Below are positions 25,301-33,464 of a DNA stretch of 64,000 nucleotides, in pieces. The first letter of the stretch is position 1, and each line of letters starts with the position of its first letter. The position numbers were made by a program, and so were the translations under genes. The stretch comes from Bacteroidota bacterium (GTDB lineage Bacteria > Bacteroidota > Bacteroidia > Chitinophagales > Chitinophagaceae), in NCBI GenBank assembly GCA_023417815.1, contig JAEZEI010000006.1:22253-86252 (forward strand). Reading direction: 5' to 3'. Below the pieces are notes generated by a model. That model ran no database searches. It was not told the origin of the DNA and saw only the letters and a program-made list of their open reading frames with translations.

Positions 25301-26810
25301 ATGTTCTTGAACCGGTTGCTTTAGGCACACGGGATTTGAACAGCGGAGCTGTATTTCCTGCCCCGGCAGTCAGACCAACGTTCCAGCCCTGGCCGGGAAG
25401 ACCAAGATCCCATTGTTCCCAGCTATATGAAAGTGCATCACCATTAGCATCGGTTGCTGAACCTGTCAGGGTGAAAGGTGTGCTCGGAGGGATGCTAAGG
25501 TTATTGTTCGGCAGGGGATCGATCACCGGGAGTGTATTTCCTGTTGGGGATGTTACGCCGCAGGTTGCACCGTTTCCTACCATTACGAAGTTGCTGATCT
25601 CATCAAAGCTGATACCATGGAAGTGAGGATCACTGTTAGGCTGGATATTCTGAGCTCCGCAGATACCTGCGTACGCCTGGATGGTAGTTCCGCTTCCTGG
25701 TTCGTACTTGGTGCTGTTTGGAGAAGATCCGCAACCATTCATTGTGTGGTTACCGCCATATTGATGTCCCATTTCATGTGCTACATAGTCGATATCATAA
25801 GCGTCGCCGGTTGGAAAGGGGCTGCCAGTAATACCACGCGCCTTGCTCGATCCGCAAGGTGAGTTAAGCTGCGCAAGTCCACCCCCACCGGTACTGAATG
25901 TATGACCGATATCGTAGTTGGCAGGACCGATATTAGCATCGATCACTACCTGGCTTTCATTGATAAGAACGTTCGCGTTATTATTACCGTTAAATGGATC
26001 TGTAGCCGCATTCAGGTATTCGATCACGTTATTATTAGCGATCAAAACCATACTTACAGCAACTTCCTTCTCGTATACACCTACTACCCTGTTCACAGTG
26101 GTAACAATTGCTGCATGCAGCAAGGCAGGATCCGAACCCGCAGCAACTCCTGGTGCCTGAGCGTATTCACCTGTACAGGCAACTGCCAGGCGATAAGTAC
26201 GCATTTCAGTACCACGGCAGCTTGCAGCGGTGAAATTTGAAGGAGGATTTCCGGGTGTTGATGGAGCGTCGATTACATCGCAGGTCCAGTTCACAGACTT
26301 ATGCAGGTCTGTCCGGAAATAGCTGATATAATTCTGGTCATTACCGATCGCATATGGATCTATGTAATAAGTACCGTTGATAGTAAGTACCTGGGCATGG
26401 AAACCACGGGGAGTTATATCAAAACGGATGGTTGCATAAGGATCATCAATCCCCTGGCCCGAGAAAGTGCGGATCTCAGGAAAACGCTGCTGCAATGCAG
26501 GCTCCTGGATACTTGCTTCCCAAACGCGGAAAGTGGCAGTAGTGCCATCCGGTCTTGGAAGGGAAATGATTGGGGCATTGCTCCTGTTTGCAAGATTTTT
26601 TCCATCAGGCAGTGCCATAAGGAAATTCTTCATTGCAGGAACATCCATTGAAACGGACCTGTAACTCTGAGGCACAATAACCCTGCTACCCGGGGCAGCA
26701 TTGAAATTCCTTTCACTTACATCAGTGAAGAAGTTGTTTTGTGCTTGGAGAGAAATACAGGAACCAATGACGAAAGCGATCGCCAGTAAGATCGAGTAAA
26801 ATTTTCTCAT
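22308..26810 (-). CDS. Secreted reprolysin-like metalloprotease with Ig-like repeats and T9SS sorting domain
   Basis: 1500 aa. The signal peptide (about 1-23) ends SCISLQAQ. A propeptide-like region precedes the catalytic domain, whose zinc site HEMGHQYGGNH lies at residues 345-355 and fits HExxHxxGxxH of M12B reprolysin-like metzincins. After about residue 560 comes a region with VTVPNGGESYPGSSTQTVTWNV, a common beta-sandwich motif, then six Ig-like repeats of about 85 residues (about 775-1320). Each starts like ITTQPAAQTLCAGG and contains YQWQVSTNGG. A PKD-like module and the C-terminal sorting domain (from about 1410, NVFVYPNPNNGQFQVRY, ending RLIVN) follow. The protein is therefore probably exported by T9SS and surface-attached. 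DNA of neighbouring Ig repeats is similar, so recombination between modules is possible. The protease substrate is unknown. Confidence 0.9.
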   Translation of the reverse strand: MRKFYSILLAIAFVIGSCISLQAQNNFFTDVSERNFNAAPGSRVIVPQSYRSVSMDVPAMKNFLMALPDGKNLANRSNAPIISLPRPDGTTATFRVWEASIQEPALQQRFPEIRTFSGQGIDDPYATIRFDITPRGFHAQVLTINGTYYIDPYAIGNDQNYISYFRTDLHKSVNWTCDVIDAPSTPGNPPSNFTAASCRGTEMRTYRLAVACTGEYAQAPGVAAGSDPALLHAAIVTTVNRVVGVYEKEVAVSMVLIANNNVIEYLNAATDPFNGNNNANVLINESQVVIDANIGPANYDIGHTFSTGGGGLAQLNSPCGSSKARGITGSPFPTGDAYDIDYVAHEMGHQYGGNHTMNGCGSSPNSTKYEPGSGTTIQAYAGICGAQNIQPNSDPHFHGISFDEISNFVMVGNGATCGVTSPTGNTLPVIDPLPNNNLSIPPSTPFTLTGSATDANGDALSYSWEQWDLGLPGQGWNVGLTAGAGNTAPLFKSRVPKATGSRTFPDIAVILAGYPANPAATMGGLKGEILSPVERPMKFRLTVRDNRAGGGGVVSSGGGGCQSSTALTVNVVGSTPFTVTVPNGGESYPGSSTQTVTWNVAGTNTAPVSVANVRILLSTDGGLTYPTVVLASTPNDGSESVTIPNIATTQARIKVEALDNIFFDISNANWTITAATSGFNFSATTPASVACGGPATASVTLGTTVTGGFSTPINLTAAGNPAGTTVTFGTNPLTPGNSTSVTLNNVNTLAPGSYNVTVTGVAGAITQNATVTFTVTPGTPPSITTQPAAQTLCAGGNASFSVVASGTVTYQWQVSTNGGTTYTNVAGATSPTLNLNSVTAGMNGNLYQVIVSATCGSATSSAALLTVNSGPAITAQPQNATACTGSNATFSVTATGGGLTYQWEVSTNGGTTWTPIGGATSSSYTANAVTTGMNGNQYHVIITGACPSPVTSNAATLTVGDAAAITTQPVASTVCVGANTSFTVVTTGTVTYQWQVSTDGGTTFNNVAGATSATLNLNAVTASMSGNIYQVLVFNCSSTSITSTAVALTVNTPISVTTQPVASTVCAGANASFAVTAAGTGVTYQWQVSTDGGTTFTNIAGATSATLNLAGVTASMSGNQYHVVMNGPCNPGGVTSSNVALTVNVPVTISAQPQNTEVCLPNPASFSVTAAGTGITYQWQVSTDGGASWSNIAGATSATLTLPAVTLAMNNNRYRVILNGACTSNLASNAATLIVNNPVAITAQPQDVAACSGDDATFTVEATGGIITYQWQVSMNGGAFVNIPGATSSSYTVSNVNTSMNGNEYQVIVSGVPCGVLTSSVATLSVNLAPGVVLAAAEYTSINPGVPTSLYTTVSPVGTYSYEWFHNGDLVPGATASSLPVTVDELGNYTVLVTDVNTGCSRMSNLVNVSDSASANVFVYPNPNNGQFQVRYFSASTAPTAHTVTVFDSKGARVFVKRYTVSRVYDRMDVNMQNASAGVYMLEISDASGKRLATTRLIVN

Positions 26811-26935
26811 AATTATATTAGTTAAACGGCCCTAAATTACTATTTACATTCCGAAAAAAAGGCCAGAGGCATTAAGTTTTTTGTCAATAGGCCGAGATTG
26901 GAGCGAAAACTGCAAATAGGCTATAAAAATACCGG

Positions 26936-27949
26936 ATGGAGGCCAGGCCATTAATAGAGTTCACCGATTGCGGTTTATATTGCCGCGAGGGTAATTTTTA
27001 TATCGACCCATGGAAACCTGTCGACAGGGCCATTATCACCCATGCGCATAGCGACCATGCCCGCTGGGGCAATAAATTTTATCTCTGTCACAGGGATAGC
27101 CTGCCTCTCCTACGGCTTCGCCTGGGAGAAAATCATTACCAGGCCACAGAATATGGCGAAGAAATACGTATTAATAATATAAAGGTGTCCTTTCACCCTG
27201 CCGGGCATATTATCGGCTCGGCCCAGGTAAGGATTGAGAAAAACGGGCATGTTTGGGTGATCAGCGGAGATTATAAAACGGAACCAGACGGTATTTCCCC
27301 TGCCTTTGAAGCTGTTAAATGCAATGCTTTCGTTACTGAATCCACCTTCGGCTTGCCGATCTACAACTGGGAACCGCAGGAGCAGATATTCCGGAAGATC
27401 AGGGATTGGGCCCTTTCCAATAACCAGGCTGGGCTTACATCAGTGCTTATAGCTTACAGTCTTGGCAAGGCACAAAGAATATTAAAACCCCTCGCAGAAA
27501 CAGGTATTCCCATTTTCGCGCATGGCGCTGTTTATAACGTACACCAGGCATTGGTGAATGATGGCTGGGAACTTCCTGCCATTGAAAGGGTAACCCCGGA
27601 AACCCCGAAGGAAAAACTTAAGGGATGCATCGTTATCGCCCCCTCAGGAGCGGAAGGTTCTCCCTGGATCAAACGATTTCAACCTTACGCCGTTGGCATT
27701 TGCAGTGGCTGGATGCAGGTTCGGGGAAATGTAAGAAGGAAGAATGCTGATGCTGGATTTATACTTAGTGATCATGCAGACTGGAATGGATTATTGTCTG
27801 CAGTAAAAGAAACCGGGGCAACTAAAGTATTTGCCACACATGGTTTCCAGGCTGCATTCAGCAGGTATCTTAATGAGAACGGAATAGAAGCAGCCGAGGT
27901 AAAGACAGCTTTTACCGGGGAGACCGACGAAAAAACAGAAGAGATATGA
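26936..27949 (+). CDS. Ligase-associated DNA exonuclease (metallo-beta-lactamase fold)
   Basis: 337 aa with the MBL/beta-CASP zinc motif THAHSDHA (His36, His38, Asp40, His41), HPAGHIIGSAQ further on and ATHGFQAAFSRYL near the C-terminus. This matches the exonuclease encoded beside ATP-dependent ligases and Lhr-type helicases in many bacteria. It is predicted to process DNA ends in the cytosol. Its TGA overlaps the ligase ATG (ATGA), which is strong evidence for coupled translation and joint function. Confidence 0.9.
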   Translation: MEARPLIEFTDCGLYCREGNFYIDPWKPVDRAIITHAHSDHARWGNKFYLCHRDSLPLLRLRLGENHYQATEYGEEIRINNIKVSFHPAGHIIGSAQVRIEKNGHVWVISGDYKTEPDGISPAFEAVKCNAFVTESTFGLPIYNWEPQEQIFRKIRDWALSNNQAGLTSVLIAYSLGKAQRILKPLAETGIPIFAHGAVYNVHQALVNDGWELPAIERVTPETPKEKLKGCIVIAPSGAEGSPWIKRFQPYAVGICSGWMQVRGNVRRKNADAGFILSDHADWNGLLSAVKETGATKVFATHGFQAAFSRYLNENGIEAAEVKTAFTGETDEKTEEI

Positions 27950-29592
27950 AACAGTTCGCCAACCTGGTACATATTCTCGGTACGAGTACAAAAACCACGG
28001 ATAAGCTAAATGCACTTAAAGAATATTTCCTCACGGCAGGGGAAAGAGATAAAGTGTGGGTGATAGCGCTTTTCTCGGGCAGGAGACCGCGACGTGCAGT
28101 GAGTGGTGCCCTGCTATCCCAATGGTGTGTTGAAGAAACGGGGATACCCGGATGGCTTTTCGGAGAATCTTATCACACCGTTGGCGACCTCGCAGAAACA
28201 ATTTCCCTTTTGCTTTCACCGGTATATCCTTACCAGGAATCGACAGAAAGCTTAAGCTTTTATATTGAAAGATTCAGGGAACTTGAAAAAGCTGATGATA
28301 CAGCGAAGCGTGATTTCGTTGTGAATTCATGGAAAAGTATGAGCCCTCGGCAAGTGTTCGTCTTCAATAAACTCATCACCGGAAGCTTCCGCATCGGGGT
28401 CTCACAAAAGACCATAGTTAATGCGATCGCCGCCACCACCGAGTTGTCTGCCTCAGAGATCGCTCACCGGATAAGTGGAAAATGGGATCCTTCAACCATT
28501 AGCTATAATGAATTACTGAGCAAGGAAGGATTGAGCGCTGATCATAGCAAGCCCTACCCTTTCTACCTTGCTTACGCTGTGGAAGAGAATGTTGACGTAT
28601 TGGGTGATCCATCCGAATGGCAGGCCGAATGGAAATGGGATGGAATTCGCGGACAATTAATAAAAAGAAACAATGAGTTGTTTACCTGGAGCCGCGGAGA
28701 GGAACTGATCTCGGAAAAATTCCCGGAATACATGGTCCTTGCAGATAAACTGCCGGATGGTATAGCCCTCGATGGCGAAATAATTGGAATTATGGCAGAA
28801 GGAAATGCAGGTTTCAAACCGCTACCCTTCTCAATGCTTCAAACCCGTATCGGCAGAAAGAACATCACGAAAAAACATTTGCAGGAAGTGCCGGCAGGAT
28901 TCATCGCCTATGATCTTCTTGAATATGATCATGAAGATATCAGGGAATGGCCGCTGATTAAAAGAAGAGAATTGCTGAAGAAAGTGATAAATAACCTGGG
29001 AAGCAAGGTTATCCATGTTTCTCCTGAGATCGAATTTGAAAACTGGGACCACCTTGCGCAGATCCGCAGATTATCAAGGGAAAAAGGAAGTGAAGGTATT
29101 ATGATCAAGAAGAAGGACTCGGTATACAGGTCCGGGCGCAGAAGAGGAGACTGGTGGAAATGGAAGATAGATCCACTTACCATTGATGCAGTAATGATCT
29201 ATGCGCAGAAAGGATCAGGAAGGCGGAGTAATTTATTCACTGACTATACATTCGCGGTTCGGGATGGAGATAATCTCGTGGCATTTACAAAGGCCTATAG
29301 CGGGCTCACCGATAAAGAATTTGCGCAGGTTGATGCATTTGTAAAAAGAAATTCCCTTGAAAAATTTGGCCCGGTAAGAACGGTAAAACCTGAACTGGTG
29401 TTTGAGATCGCTTTTGAAGGAATTGCGGCAAGCAACAGGCATAAATCAGGAGTGGCATTAAGATTCCCCAGGATGAGCAGGTGGAGAAAAGACAAACCGG
29501 TTTCAGAGATCAATACGCTGGAAGATCTGAAGGCAATTCTTGAAAATTACAACAATCAATACGATCCCACTAATGAAAAGAAACGGGAATGA
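27946..29592 (+). CDS. ATP-dependent DNA ligase of the ligase-associated repair cluster
   Basis: 548 aa. It has an N-terminal DNA-binding domain (about 1-200), a nucleotidyltransferase domain with motif I KWDGIRGQ (adenylated Lys230), motif III near AYDLLEYD, motif IV GSEGIMIKK and motif V WWKWKIDPLTIDAVMIYAQ, and a C-terminal OB domain. It seals nicks with ATP, in addition to the NAD-dependent LigA expected elsewhere. It is embedded in the four-gene repair set and overlaps the exonuclease gene. Missing LigD domains (primase, phosphoesterase) separate it from NHEJ LigD. Confidence 0.93.
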   Translation: MKQFANLVHILGTSTKTTDKLNALKEYFLTAGERDKVWVIALFSGRRPRRAVSGALLSQWCVEETGIPGWLFGESYHTVGDLAETISLLLSPVYPYQESTESLSFYIERFRELEKADDTAKRDFVVNSWKSMSPRQVFVFNKLITGSFRIGVSQKTIVNAIAATTELSASEIAHRISGKWDPSTISYNELLSKEGLSADHSKPYPFYLAYAVEENVDVLGDPSEWQAEWKWDGIRGQLIKRNNELFTWSRGEELISEKFPEYMVLADKLPDGIALDGEIIGIMAEGNAGFKPLPFSMLQTRIGRKNITKKHLQEVPAGFIAYDLLEYDHEDIREWPLIKRRELLKKVINNLGSKVIHVSPEIEFENWDHLAQIRRLSREKGSEGIMIKKKDSVYRSGRRRGDWWKWKIDPLTIDAVMIYAQKGSGRRSNLFTDYTFAVRDGDNLVAFTKAYSGLTDKEFAQVDAFVKRNSLEKFGPVRTVKPELVFEIAFEGIAASNRHKSGVALRFPRMSRWRKDKPVSEINTLEDLKAILENYNNQYDPTNEKKRE

Positions 29593-29698
29593 AGGTACAA
29601 TAAGGGGCAACTGTTACAATATGTTTTAAATTATGATTGTGGGTAGAGGAATGAACCTAATTTCAATTTTTTTTTAAGGATAATCGCCGCACCGGACA

Positions 29699-32167
29699 AT
29701 GAAATCATCGGAGGGATACAGGCTCGTAAAGGAATGGCTGCAAAAGAAAGGAAAGGCACCTTTCAGATTCCAGGAGGAGACATGGAAGCAGATCGCTCTT
29801 GGTAATTCAGGGATCGTAAATGCTCCAACGGGTTATGGAAAAACATTCTCGGTCTTTCTTGGTGCATTAATCCAGTACATCGACAACAAGCCCCGGTTCA
29901 AAAAAGGATTACAACTTATCTGGATAACACCTTTAAGGGCGCTTGCTAAAGATATAGGAAGGGCAATGCAGGAAGTGCTGGCAGAACTTGAAATACCATG
30001 GAACGTAGGCATAAGAAATGGTGATACTTCATCCGCTGAACGACAAAAACAGAAAAGATCGGTCCCTGAAATTCTGATAATCACTCCTGAAAGCCTGCAT
30101 CTTCTTCTTGCACAAAGAGATTATGCAGAACTTTTCAAAAACCTTAAGATCCTTGCTGTTGATGAATGGCATGAATTGATGGGATCAAAAAGAGGCGTGC
30201 AGGTTGAATTGGCAATCAGCAGGATCATTGGCCTGCAAAAGAATATAACCGGGCAACATGCAAGCATCTGGGGGATCTCGGCTACCATCGGAAATCTTGA
30301 AGAGGCCAGGGATGTATTGCTTTCCACCATTGTTTCCTCATCCTCTCATTTCCCTATCATAAAAGCTGAATTGCAACGGAAAACCGAGGTTCAATCGGTC
30401 TTTCCTGAAGAAATAGAGAAGTATCCATGGGCAGGCCACCTGGGGCTTAAGCTTGCCGATAAAGTTTTACCGGTGATCATGGACAACAGGACCACCCTCC
30501 TCTTTATAAATACAAGAGGAATGAGCGAACAATGGTACCAGCACCTGCTTGCCATCAGCCCCGACCTTGCCGGAGTAATAGCGCTGCATCATGGCAGTAT
30601 AGAACAGGAATTGAGGATATGGGTTGAAGAAGCCCTGCACCAGGGAATATTGAAGGTAGTTGTATGCACAGCAAGCCTGGACCTCGGTGTAGACTTCCGG
30701 CCTGTTGAATCTGTGATCCAGGTAGGCTCACCGAAAGGCGTAGCAAGGTTCTTACAACGTGCGGGAAGAAGCGGTCACCAGCCTGATAAGATCAGCCGGA
30801 TCTGGTTCGTACCAACCCATTCACTCGAACTTGTAGAGGCAGCAGCACTGAAAGATGCCATCGGGATATCGTTCATTGAAAGCAGGTATCCTTTACTGTT
30901 ATGTTACGATGTTTTGCTCCAGTTCATGTCTACCCTTGCAGTGTCCGACGGCTTTGATGAAGCCTCGCTTTACCGCGAAGTGATCACTACGCATTGTTAC
31001 CGTGAACTCACCCGTGATGACTGGGAACAATTACTTGTCTTCATTACCCGCGGAGGTGTGGCGCTGGCTCAATATGACGATTTTAAAAAAGTTGAACTGG
31101 TAGATGGGCTTTACAGGATCACTTCAAGAAGAATTGCCATGCGGCACAGGATGCATATCGGCACCATCGTAAGTGATTCAATGATGAAGGTAAAGTTCAT
31201 AGCAGGAGGATATGTAGGTCATATCGAGGAATCTTTCATCTCGCGGCTCAACCCGGGCGATGTATTCACACTGGCAGGAAGAAACCTGGAATTCGTTCAG
31301 GCCAAGGAAATGACCGCCTATGTACGAAAATCGGATTCAAAGAAATCGATCATACCGAGCTGGGCAGGGGGAAGAATGCCACTCAGTGCAAACCTGGGAT
31401 TCATGCTGCGCAAGAAACTTGATGAGGCTGCCACCCTAAGGCCGGGCGATGATGCCCAGGAAGAGGTCAGGATATTGCAGCCTTTATTCCAGCTCCAGAA
31501 AAAACTATCCGCGGTGCCAAGGGCCGACCAATTACTGGTTGAGCACATTGAAACACGCGATGGATATCACCTTTTTGTATATCCATTTGAAGGAAGGCTT
31601 GTTCATGAAGCAATGGCAGCACTCCTTGCATTCAGGCTTAGTAGGATAATACCCATTACCTTTTCGTTCGCAATGAATGATTACGGCTTCGAATTGTTAA
31701 GCGATAAACCGATCCCGCTTGATGACAGTAATGTATATGAATTGTTCTCAGAAGAAGATCTTCTGGCAGACATACAACGTAGCATGAATGCAGCAGAAAT
31801 GGCGCGCAGGAAATTCAGGGATATCGCGGTAATTGGAGGTTTGATCTACCAGGGAAAACCAGGTGAACAGGTAAAGACCCGTCATCTGCAATCCTCTGCA
31901 TCCCTTATGTTCAATGTATTTTCCCAATATGAACCAGGAAATTTATTATTAAGGCAGGCACATAACGAGGTGATGCAGCAACAGATGGATGAAGAAAGAT
32001 TAAGGAATATGCTCCGGCGAATAAGTAAAAGCGAGATCATCATCACCTTTCCGAAGAAACTCACCCCGTTCTGCTTTCCTATTAAGGTAGACTCAATGAG
32101 AGAAAATCTCACATCTGAAAAATTAAGCGACAGGGTAAAACGAATGCAACAGCAATTAGAGGGATAA
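29699..32167 (+). CDS. Ligase-associated DExH-box DNA helicase (Lhr-like)
   Basis: 822 aa superfamily 2 helicase. Walker A APTGYGKT at residues 42-49, DEWH box at 155-158, SATIG motif III, and motif VI as LQRAGRSGHQP. After the two RecA domains comes the winged-helix plus DUF4194-like C-terminal part typical of Lhr proteins. It is a 3'-5' translocase family acting in DNA repair. A 106-bp gap separates it from the ligase with no terminator seen, so it may belong to the same transcript. A stem with a T-rich tail follows its stop. Confidence 0.92.
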   Translation: MKSSEGYRLVKEWLQKKGKAPFRFQEETWKQIALGNSGIVNAPTGYGKTFSVFLGALIQYIDNKPRFKKGLQLIWITPLRALAKDIGRAMQEVLAELEIPWNVGIRNGDTSSAERQKQKRSVPEILIITPESLHLLLAQRDYAELFKNLKILAVDEWHELMGSKRGVQVELAISRIIGLQKNITGQHASIWGISATIGNLEEARDVLLSTIVSSSSHFPIIKAELQRKTEVQSVFPEEIEKYPWAGHLGLKLADKVLPVIMDNRTTLLFINTRGMSEQWYQHLLAISPDLAGVIALHHGSIEQELRIWVEEALHQGILKVVVCTASLDLGVDFRPVESVIQVGSPKGVARFLQRAGRSGHQPDKISRIWFVPTHSLELVEAAALKDAIGISFIESRYPLLLCYDVLLQFMSTLAVSDGFDEASLYREVITTHCYRELTRDDWEQLLVFITRGGVALAQYDDFKKVELVDGLYRITSRRIAMRHRMHIGTIVSDSMMKVKFIAGGYVGHIEESFISRLNPGDVFTLAGRNLEFVQAKEMTAYVRKSDSKKSIIPSWAGGRMPLSANLGFMLRKKLDEAATLRPGDDAQEEVRILQPLFQLQKKLSAVPRADQLLVEHIETRDGYHLFVYPFEGRLVHEAMAALLAFRLSRIIPITFSFAMNDYGFELLSDKPIPLDDSNVYELFSEEDLLADIQRSMNAAEMARRKFRDIAVIGGLIYQGKPGEQVKTRHLQSSASLMFNVFSQYEPGNLLLRQAHNEVMQQQMDEERLRNMLRRISKSEIIITFPKKLTPFCFPIKVDSMRENLTSEKLSDRVKRMQQQLEG

Positions 32168-32198
32168 AAAAAAGCTGCACAAGGCAGCCTTTTCTTTA
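32167..32198. terminator. Terminator between convergent helicase and membrane-protein genes
   Basis: An A-run, GCTGC (32174-32178), loop ACAAG, GCAGC (32184-32188) then CTTTTCTTT. The stem is short but flanked by A and T runs in both directions. Confidence 0.7.
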
Positions 32199-32210
32199 AA
32201 GATTATCAGG

Positions 32211-32732
32211 TCAGTACACCAGGTGCTTTCGTTGCGAGGTGTAAAGAAGGATGAACAGGATGGCAATTGCAGCAGATATGTAGAACCCTGCTCCTGAGAA
32301 CGCAACTCCGCCGATGAAGAGCGCCATACTTAAGAATGGCATCAATTCTCCAATTACATAGATAAGGTAACCCTGCTTTTTAAGTTTACGCATTTGCAAT
32401 GCGCCCCAAAAGCAAAGAGTGATGCTGATGACACCGATCAGCAGGATCGGGATCCTGTTCTCATAGCTTGCAGTGATAAGGGCATCAAATTGCGCAGGAT
32501 CACCCATCATTTTCTTTGCAAATTCAGGCATTTCACCGGAATTCATCTGTTCAATGAGTTTGTCTTTATTACGGTATGTTTCCTCAGCGGTAATAAAAGA
32601 CCAGATACTTGAAAGAAGCTGGATGGCACAGCCAATGAATGTCAGGATGGTTAAAACATTCAGCGTGGTCGTAAGCCGTGGCCGTTCAAGATCATTCAGT
32701 TCTAATGAGTCGCGCGACATAGTTTCTGCCAT
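32211..32732 (-). CDS. Four-helix membrane protein of unknown function
   Basis: 173 aa. A short soluble N-terminus (MAETMSRDSLELNDLERPRL) precedes TM1 (about 25-48), an extracytoplasmic loop of about 45 residues, and three further spans (about 93-168). No recognised motif. It sits on the opposite strand between the helicase and pdeM genes, so it splits the ligase-associated cluster. The upstream end reaches toward the pdeM promoter, and the two are divergently transcribed. Confidence 0.7.
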   Translation of the reverse strand: MAETMSRDSLELNDLERPRLTTTLNVLTILTFIGCAIQLLSSIWSFITAEETYRNKDKLIEQMNSGEMPEFAKKMMGDPAQFDALITASYENRIPILLIGVISITLCFWGALQMRKLKKQGYLIYVIGELMPFLSMALFIGGVAFSGAGFYISAAIAILFILLYTSQRKHLVY

Positions 32733-32799
32733 AATAGTTAAGTTTTGCCCAAAATAAGTATAACACGCTTCATATCAAAATAGGAACAACACCACATTA

Positions 32800-32807
32800 T
32801 ATCTTTG
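32800..32807 (+). promoter_or_regulatory. -7 box of pdeM promoter, probable near-leaderless transcript
   Basis: TATCTTTG matches TAnnTTTG exactly and ends 9 bp before the ATG at 32817. A possible TTG start at 32805 falls inside this box, which argues for the ATG. Confidence 0.65.
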
Positions 32808-32816
32808 CGCGCATTA

Positions 32817-33464
32817 ATGGAATATATTGTTCATAACATTCAGGATAATTCCTTTCTCCTGACCAACGAAAGAAGTATTTTTTGGGAGCAGGAGAAAATA
32901 CTGATCGTATCCGATCTACATCTTGGGAAGAGCGGGCATTTCAGGAAACATGGGATCGCGGTGCCACAGGCAGTTTTTATCGAAGACCTTCAGCGGCTTT
33001 TTCATCAACTGCAGTTTTTCAAACCATCCCTTCTTCTTATCGTTGGCGACCTGTTTCATAGCAAGGCGAATAAAGAACATGATATGTTCCTCAAATGGAG
33101 GAATGATGTTACCGCTTATCGTTTCGGCCTGGTGAAAGGAAACCATGATATCCTTGGAAACAAGTGGTATGAAGATGCAGGGATTGAAGTGTTTGAAGAA
33201 TCATATACCACCGGCGGTTTCAGCTTTGTTCATGATATTGAAGATTGTAAAGTGGAAGGGTACTGCTTTTCGGGACATATTCATCCACGTATATCCCTTA
33301 CTGGTAGTGGCAGGCAATCGGTACAGGTTCCCTGTTATTATTTTGGAAAAGAATATGCGGTTCTTCCGGCTTTTGGAAAATTTACCGGTACCTATCCCAT
33401 AAAGCCAGTCGTGGGCGATAAAGTTTATGCGCTTGCAGATGAAATGGTGATTAGGGTTTACTGA
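32817..33464 (+). CDS. pdeM: Ligase-associated DNA damage response endonuclease PdeM
   Basis: 215 aa calcineurin-like phosphoesterase. Metal-binding motifs are in order: SDLHLGK (Asp33, His35), GDLFHS, KGNHD and GHIHP. Such proteins accompany the exonuclease/ligase/helicase trio; characterised members are manganese-dependent endonucleases or phosphodiesterases. The start is set at 32817 because the alternative TTG lies within the promoter. The stop overlaps the convergent proline dehydrogenase gene by 7 bp. Confidence 0.9.
   Translation: MEYIVHNIQDNSFLLTNERSIFWEQEKILIVSDLHLGKSGHFRKHGIAVPQAVFIEDLQRLFHQLQFFKPSLLLIVGDLFHSKANKEHDMFLKWRNDVTAYRFGLVKGNHDILGNKWYEDAGIEVFEESYTTGGFSFVHDIEDCKVEGYCFSGHIHPRISLTGSGRQSVQVPCYYFGKEYAVLPAFGKFTGTYPIKPVVGDKVYALADEMVIRVY

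Noticed and set aside
25078..25626. Antisense reading frame inside the metalloprotease gene
   Set aside because: Low-complexity Pro/Val-rich shadow of the repeat-rich gene on the other strand.
32805..32816. TTG start four codons upstream for pdeM
   Set aside because: The TTG is part of the TATCTTTG promoter box.
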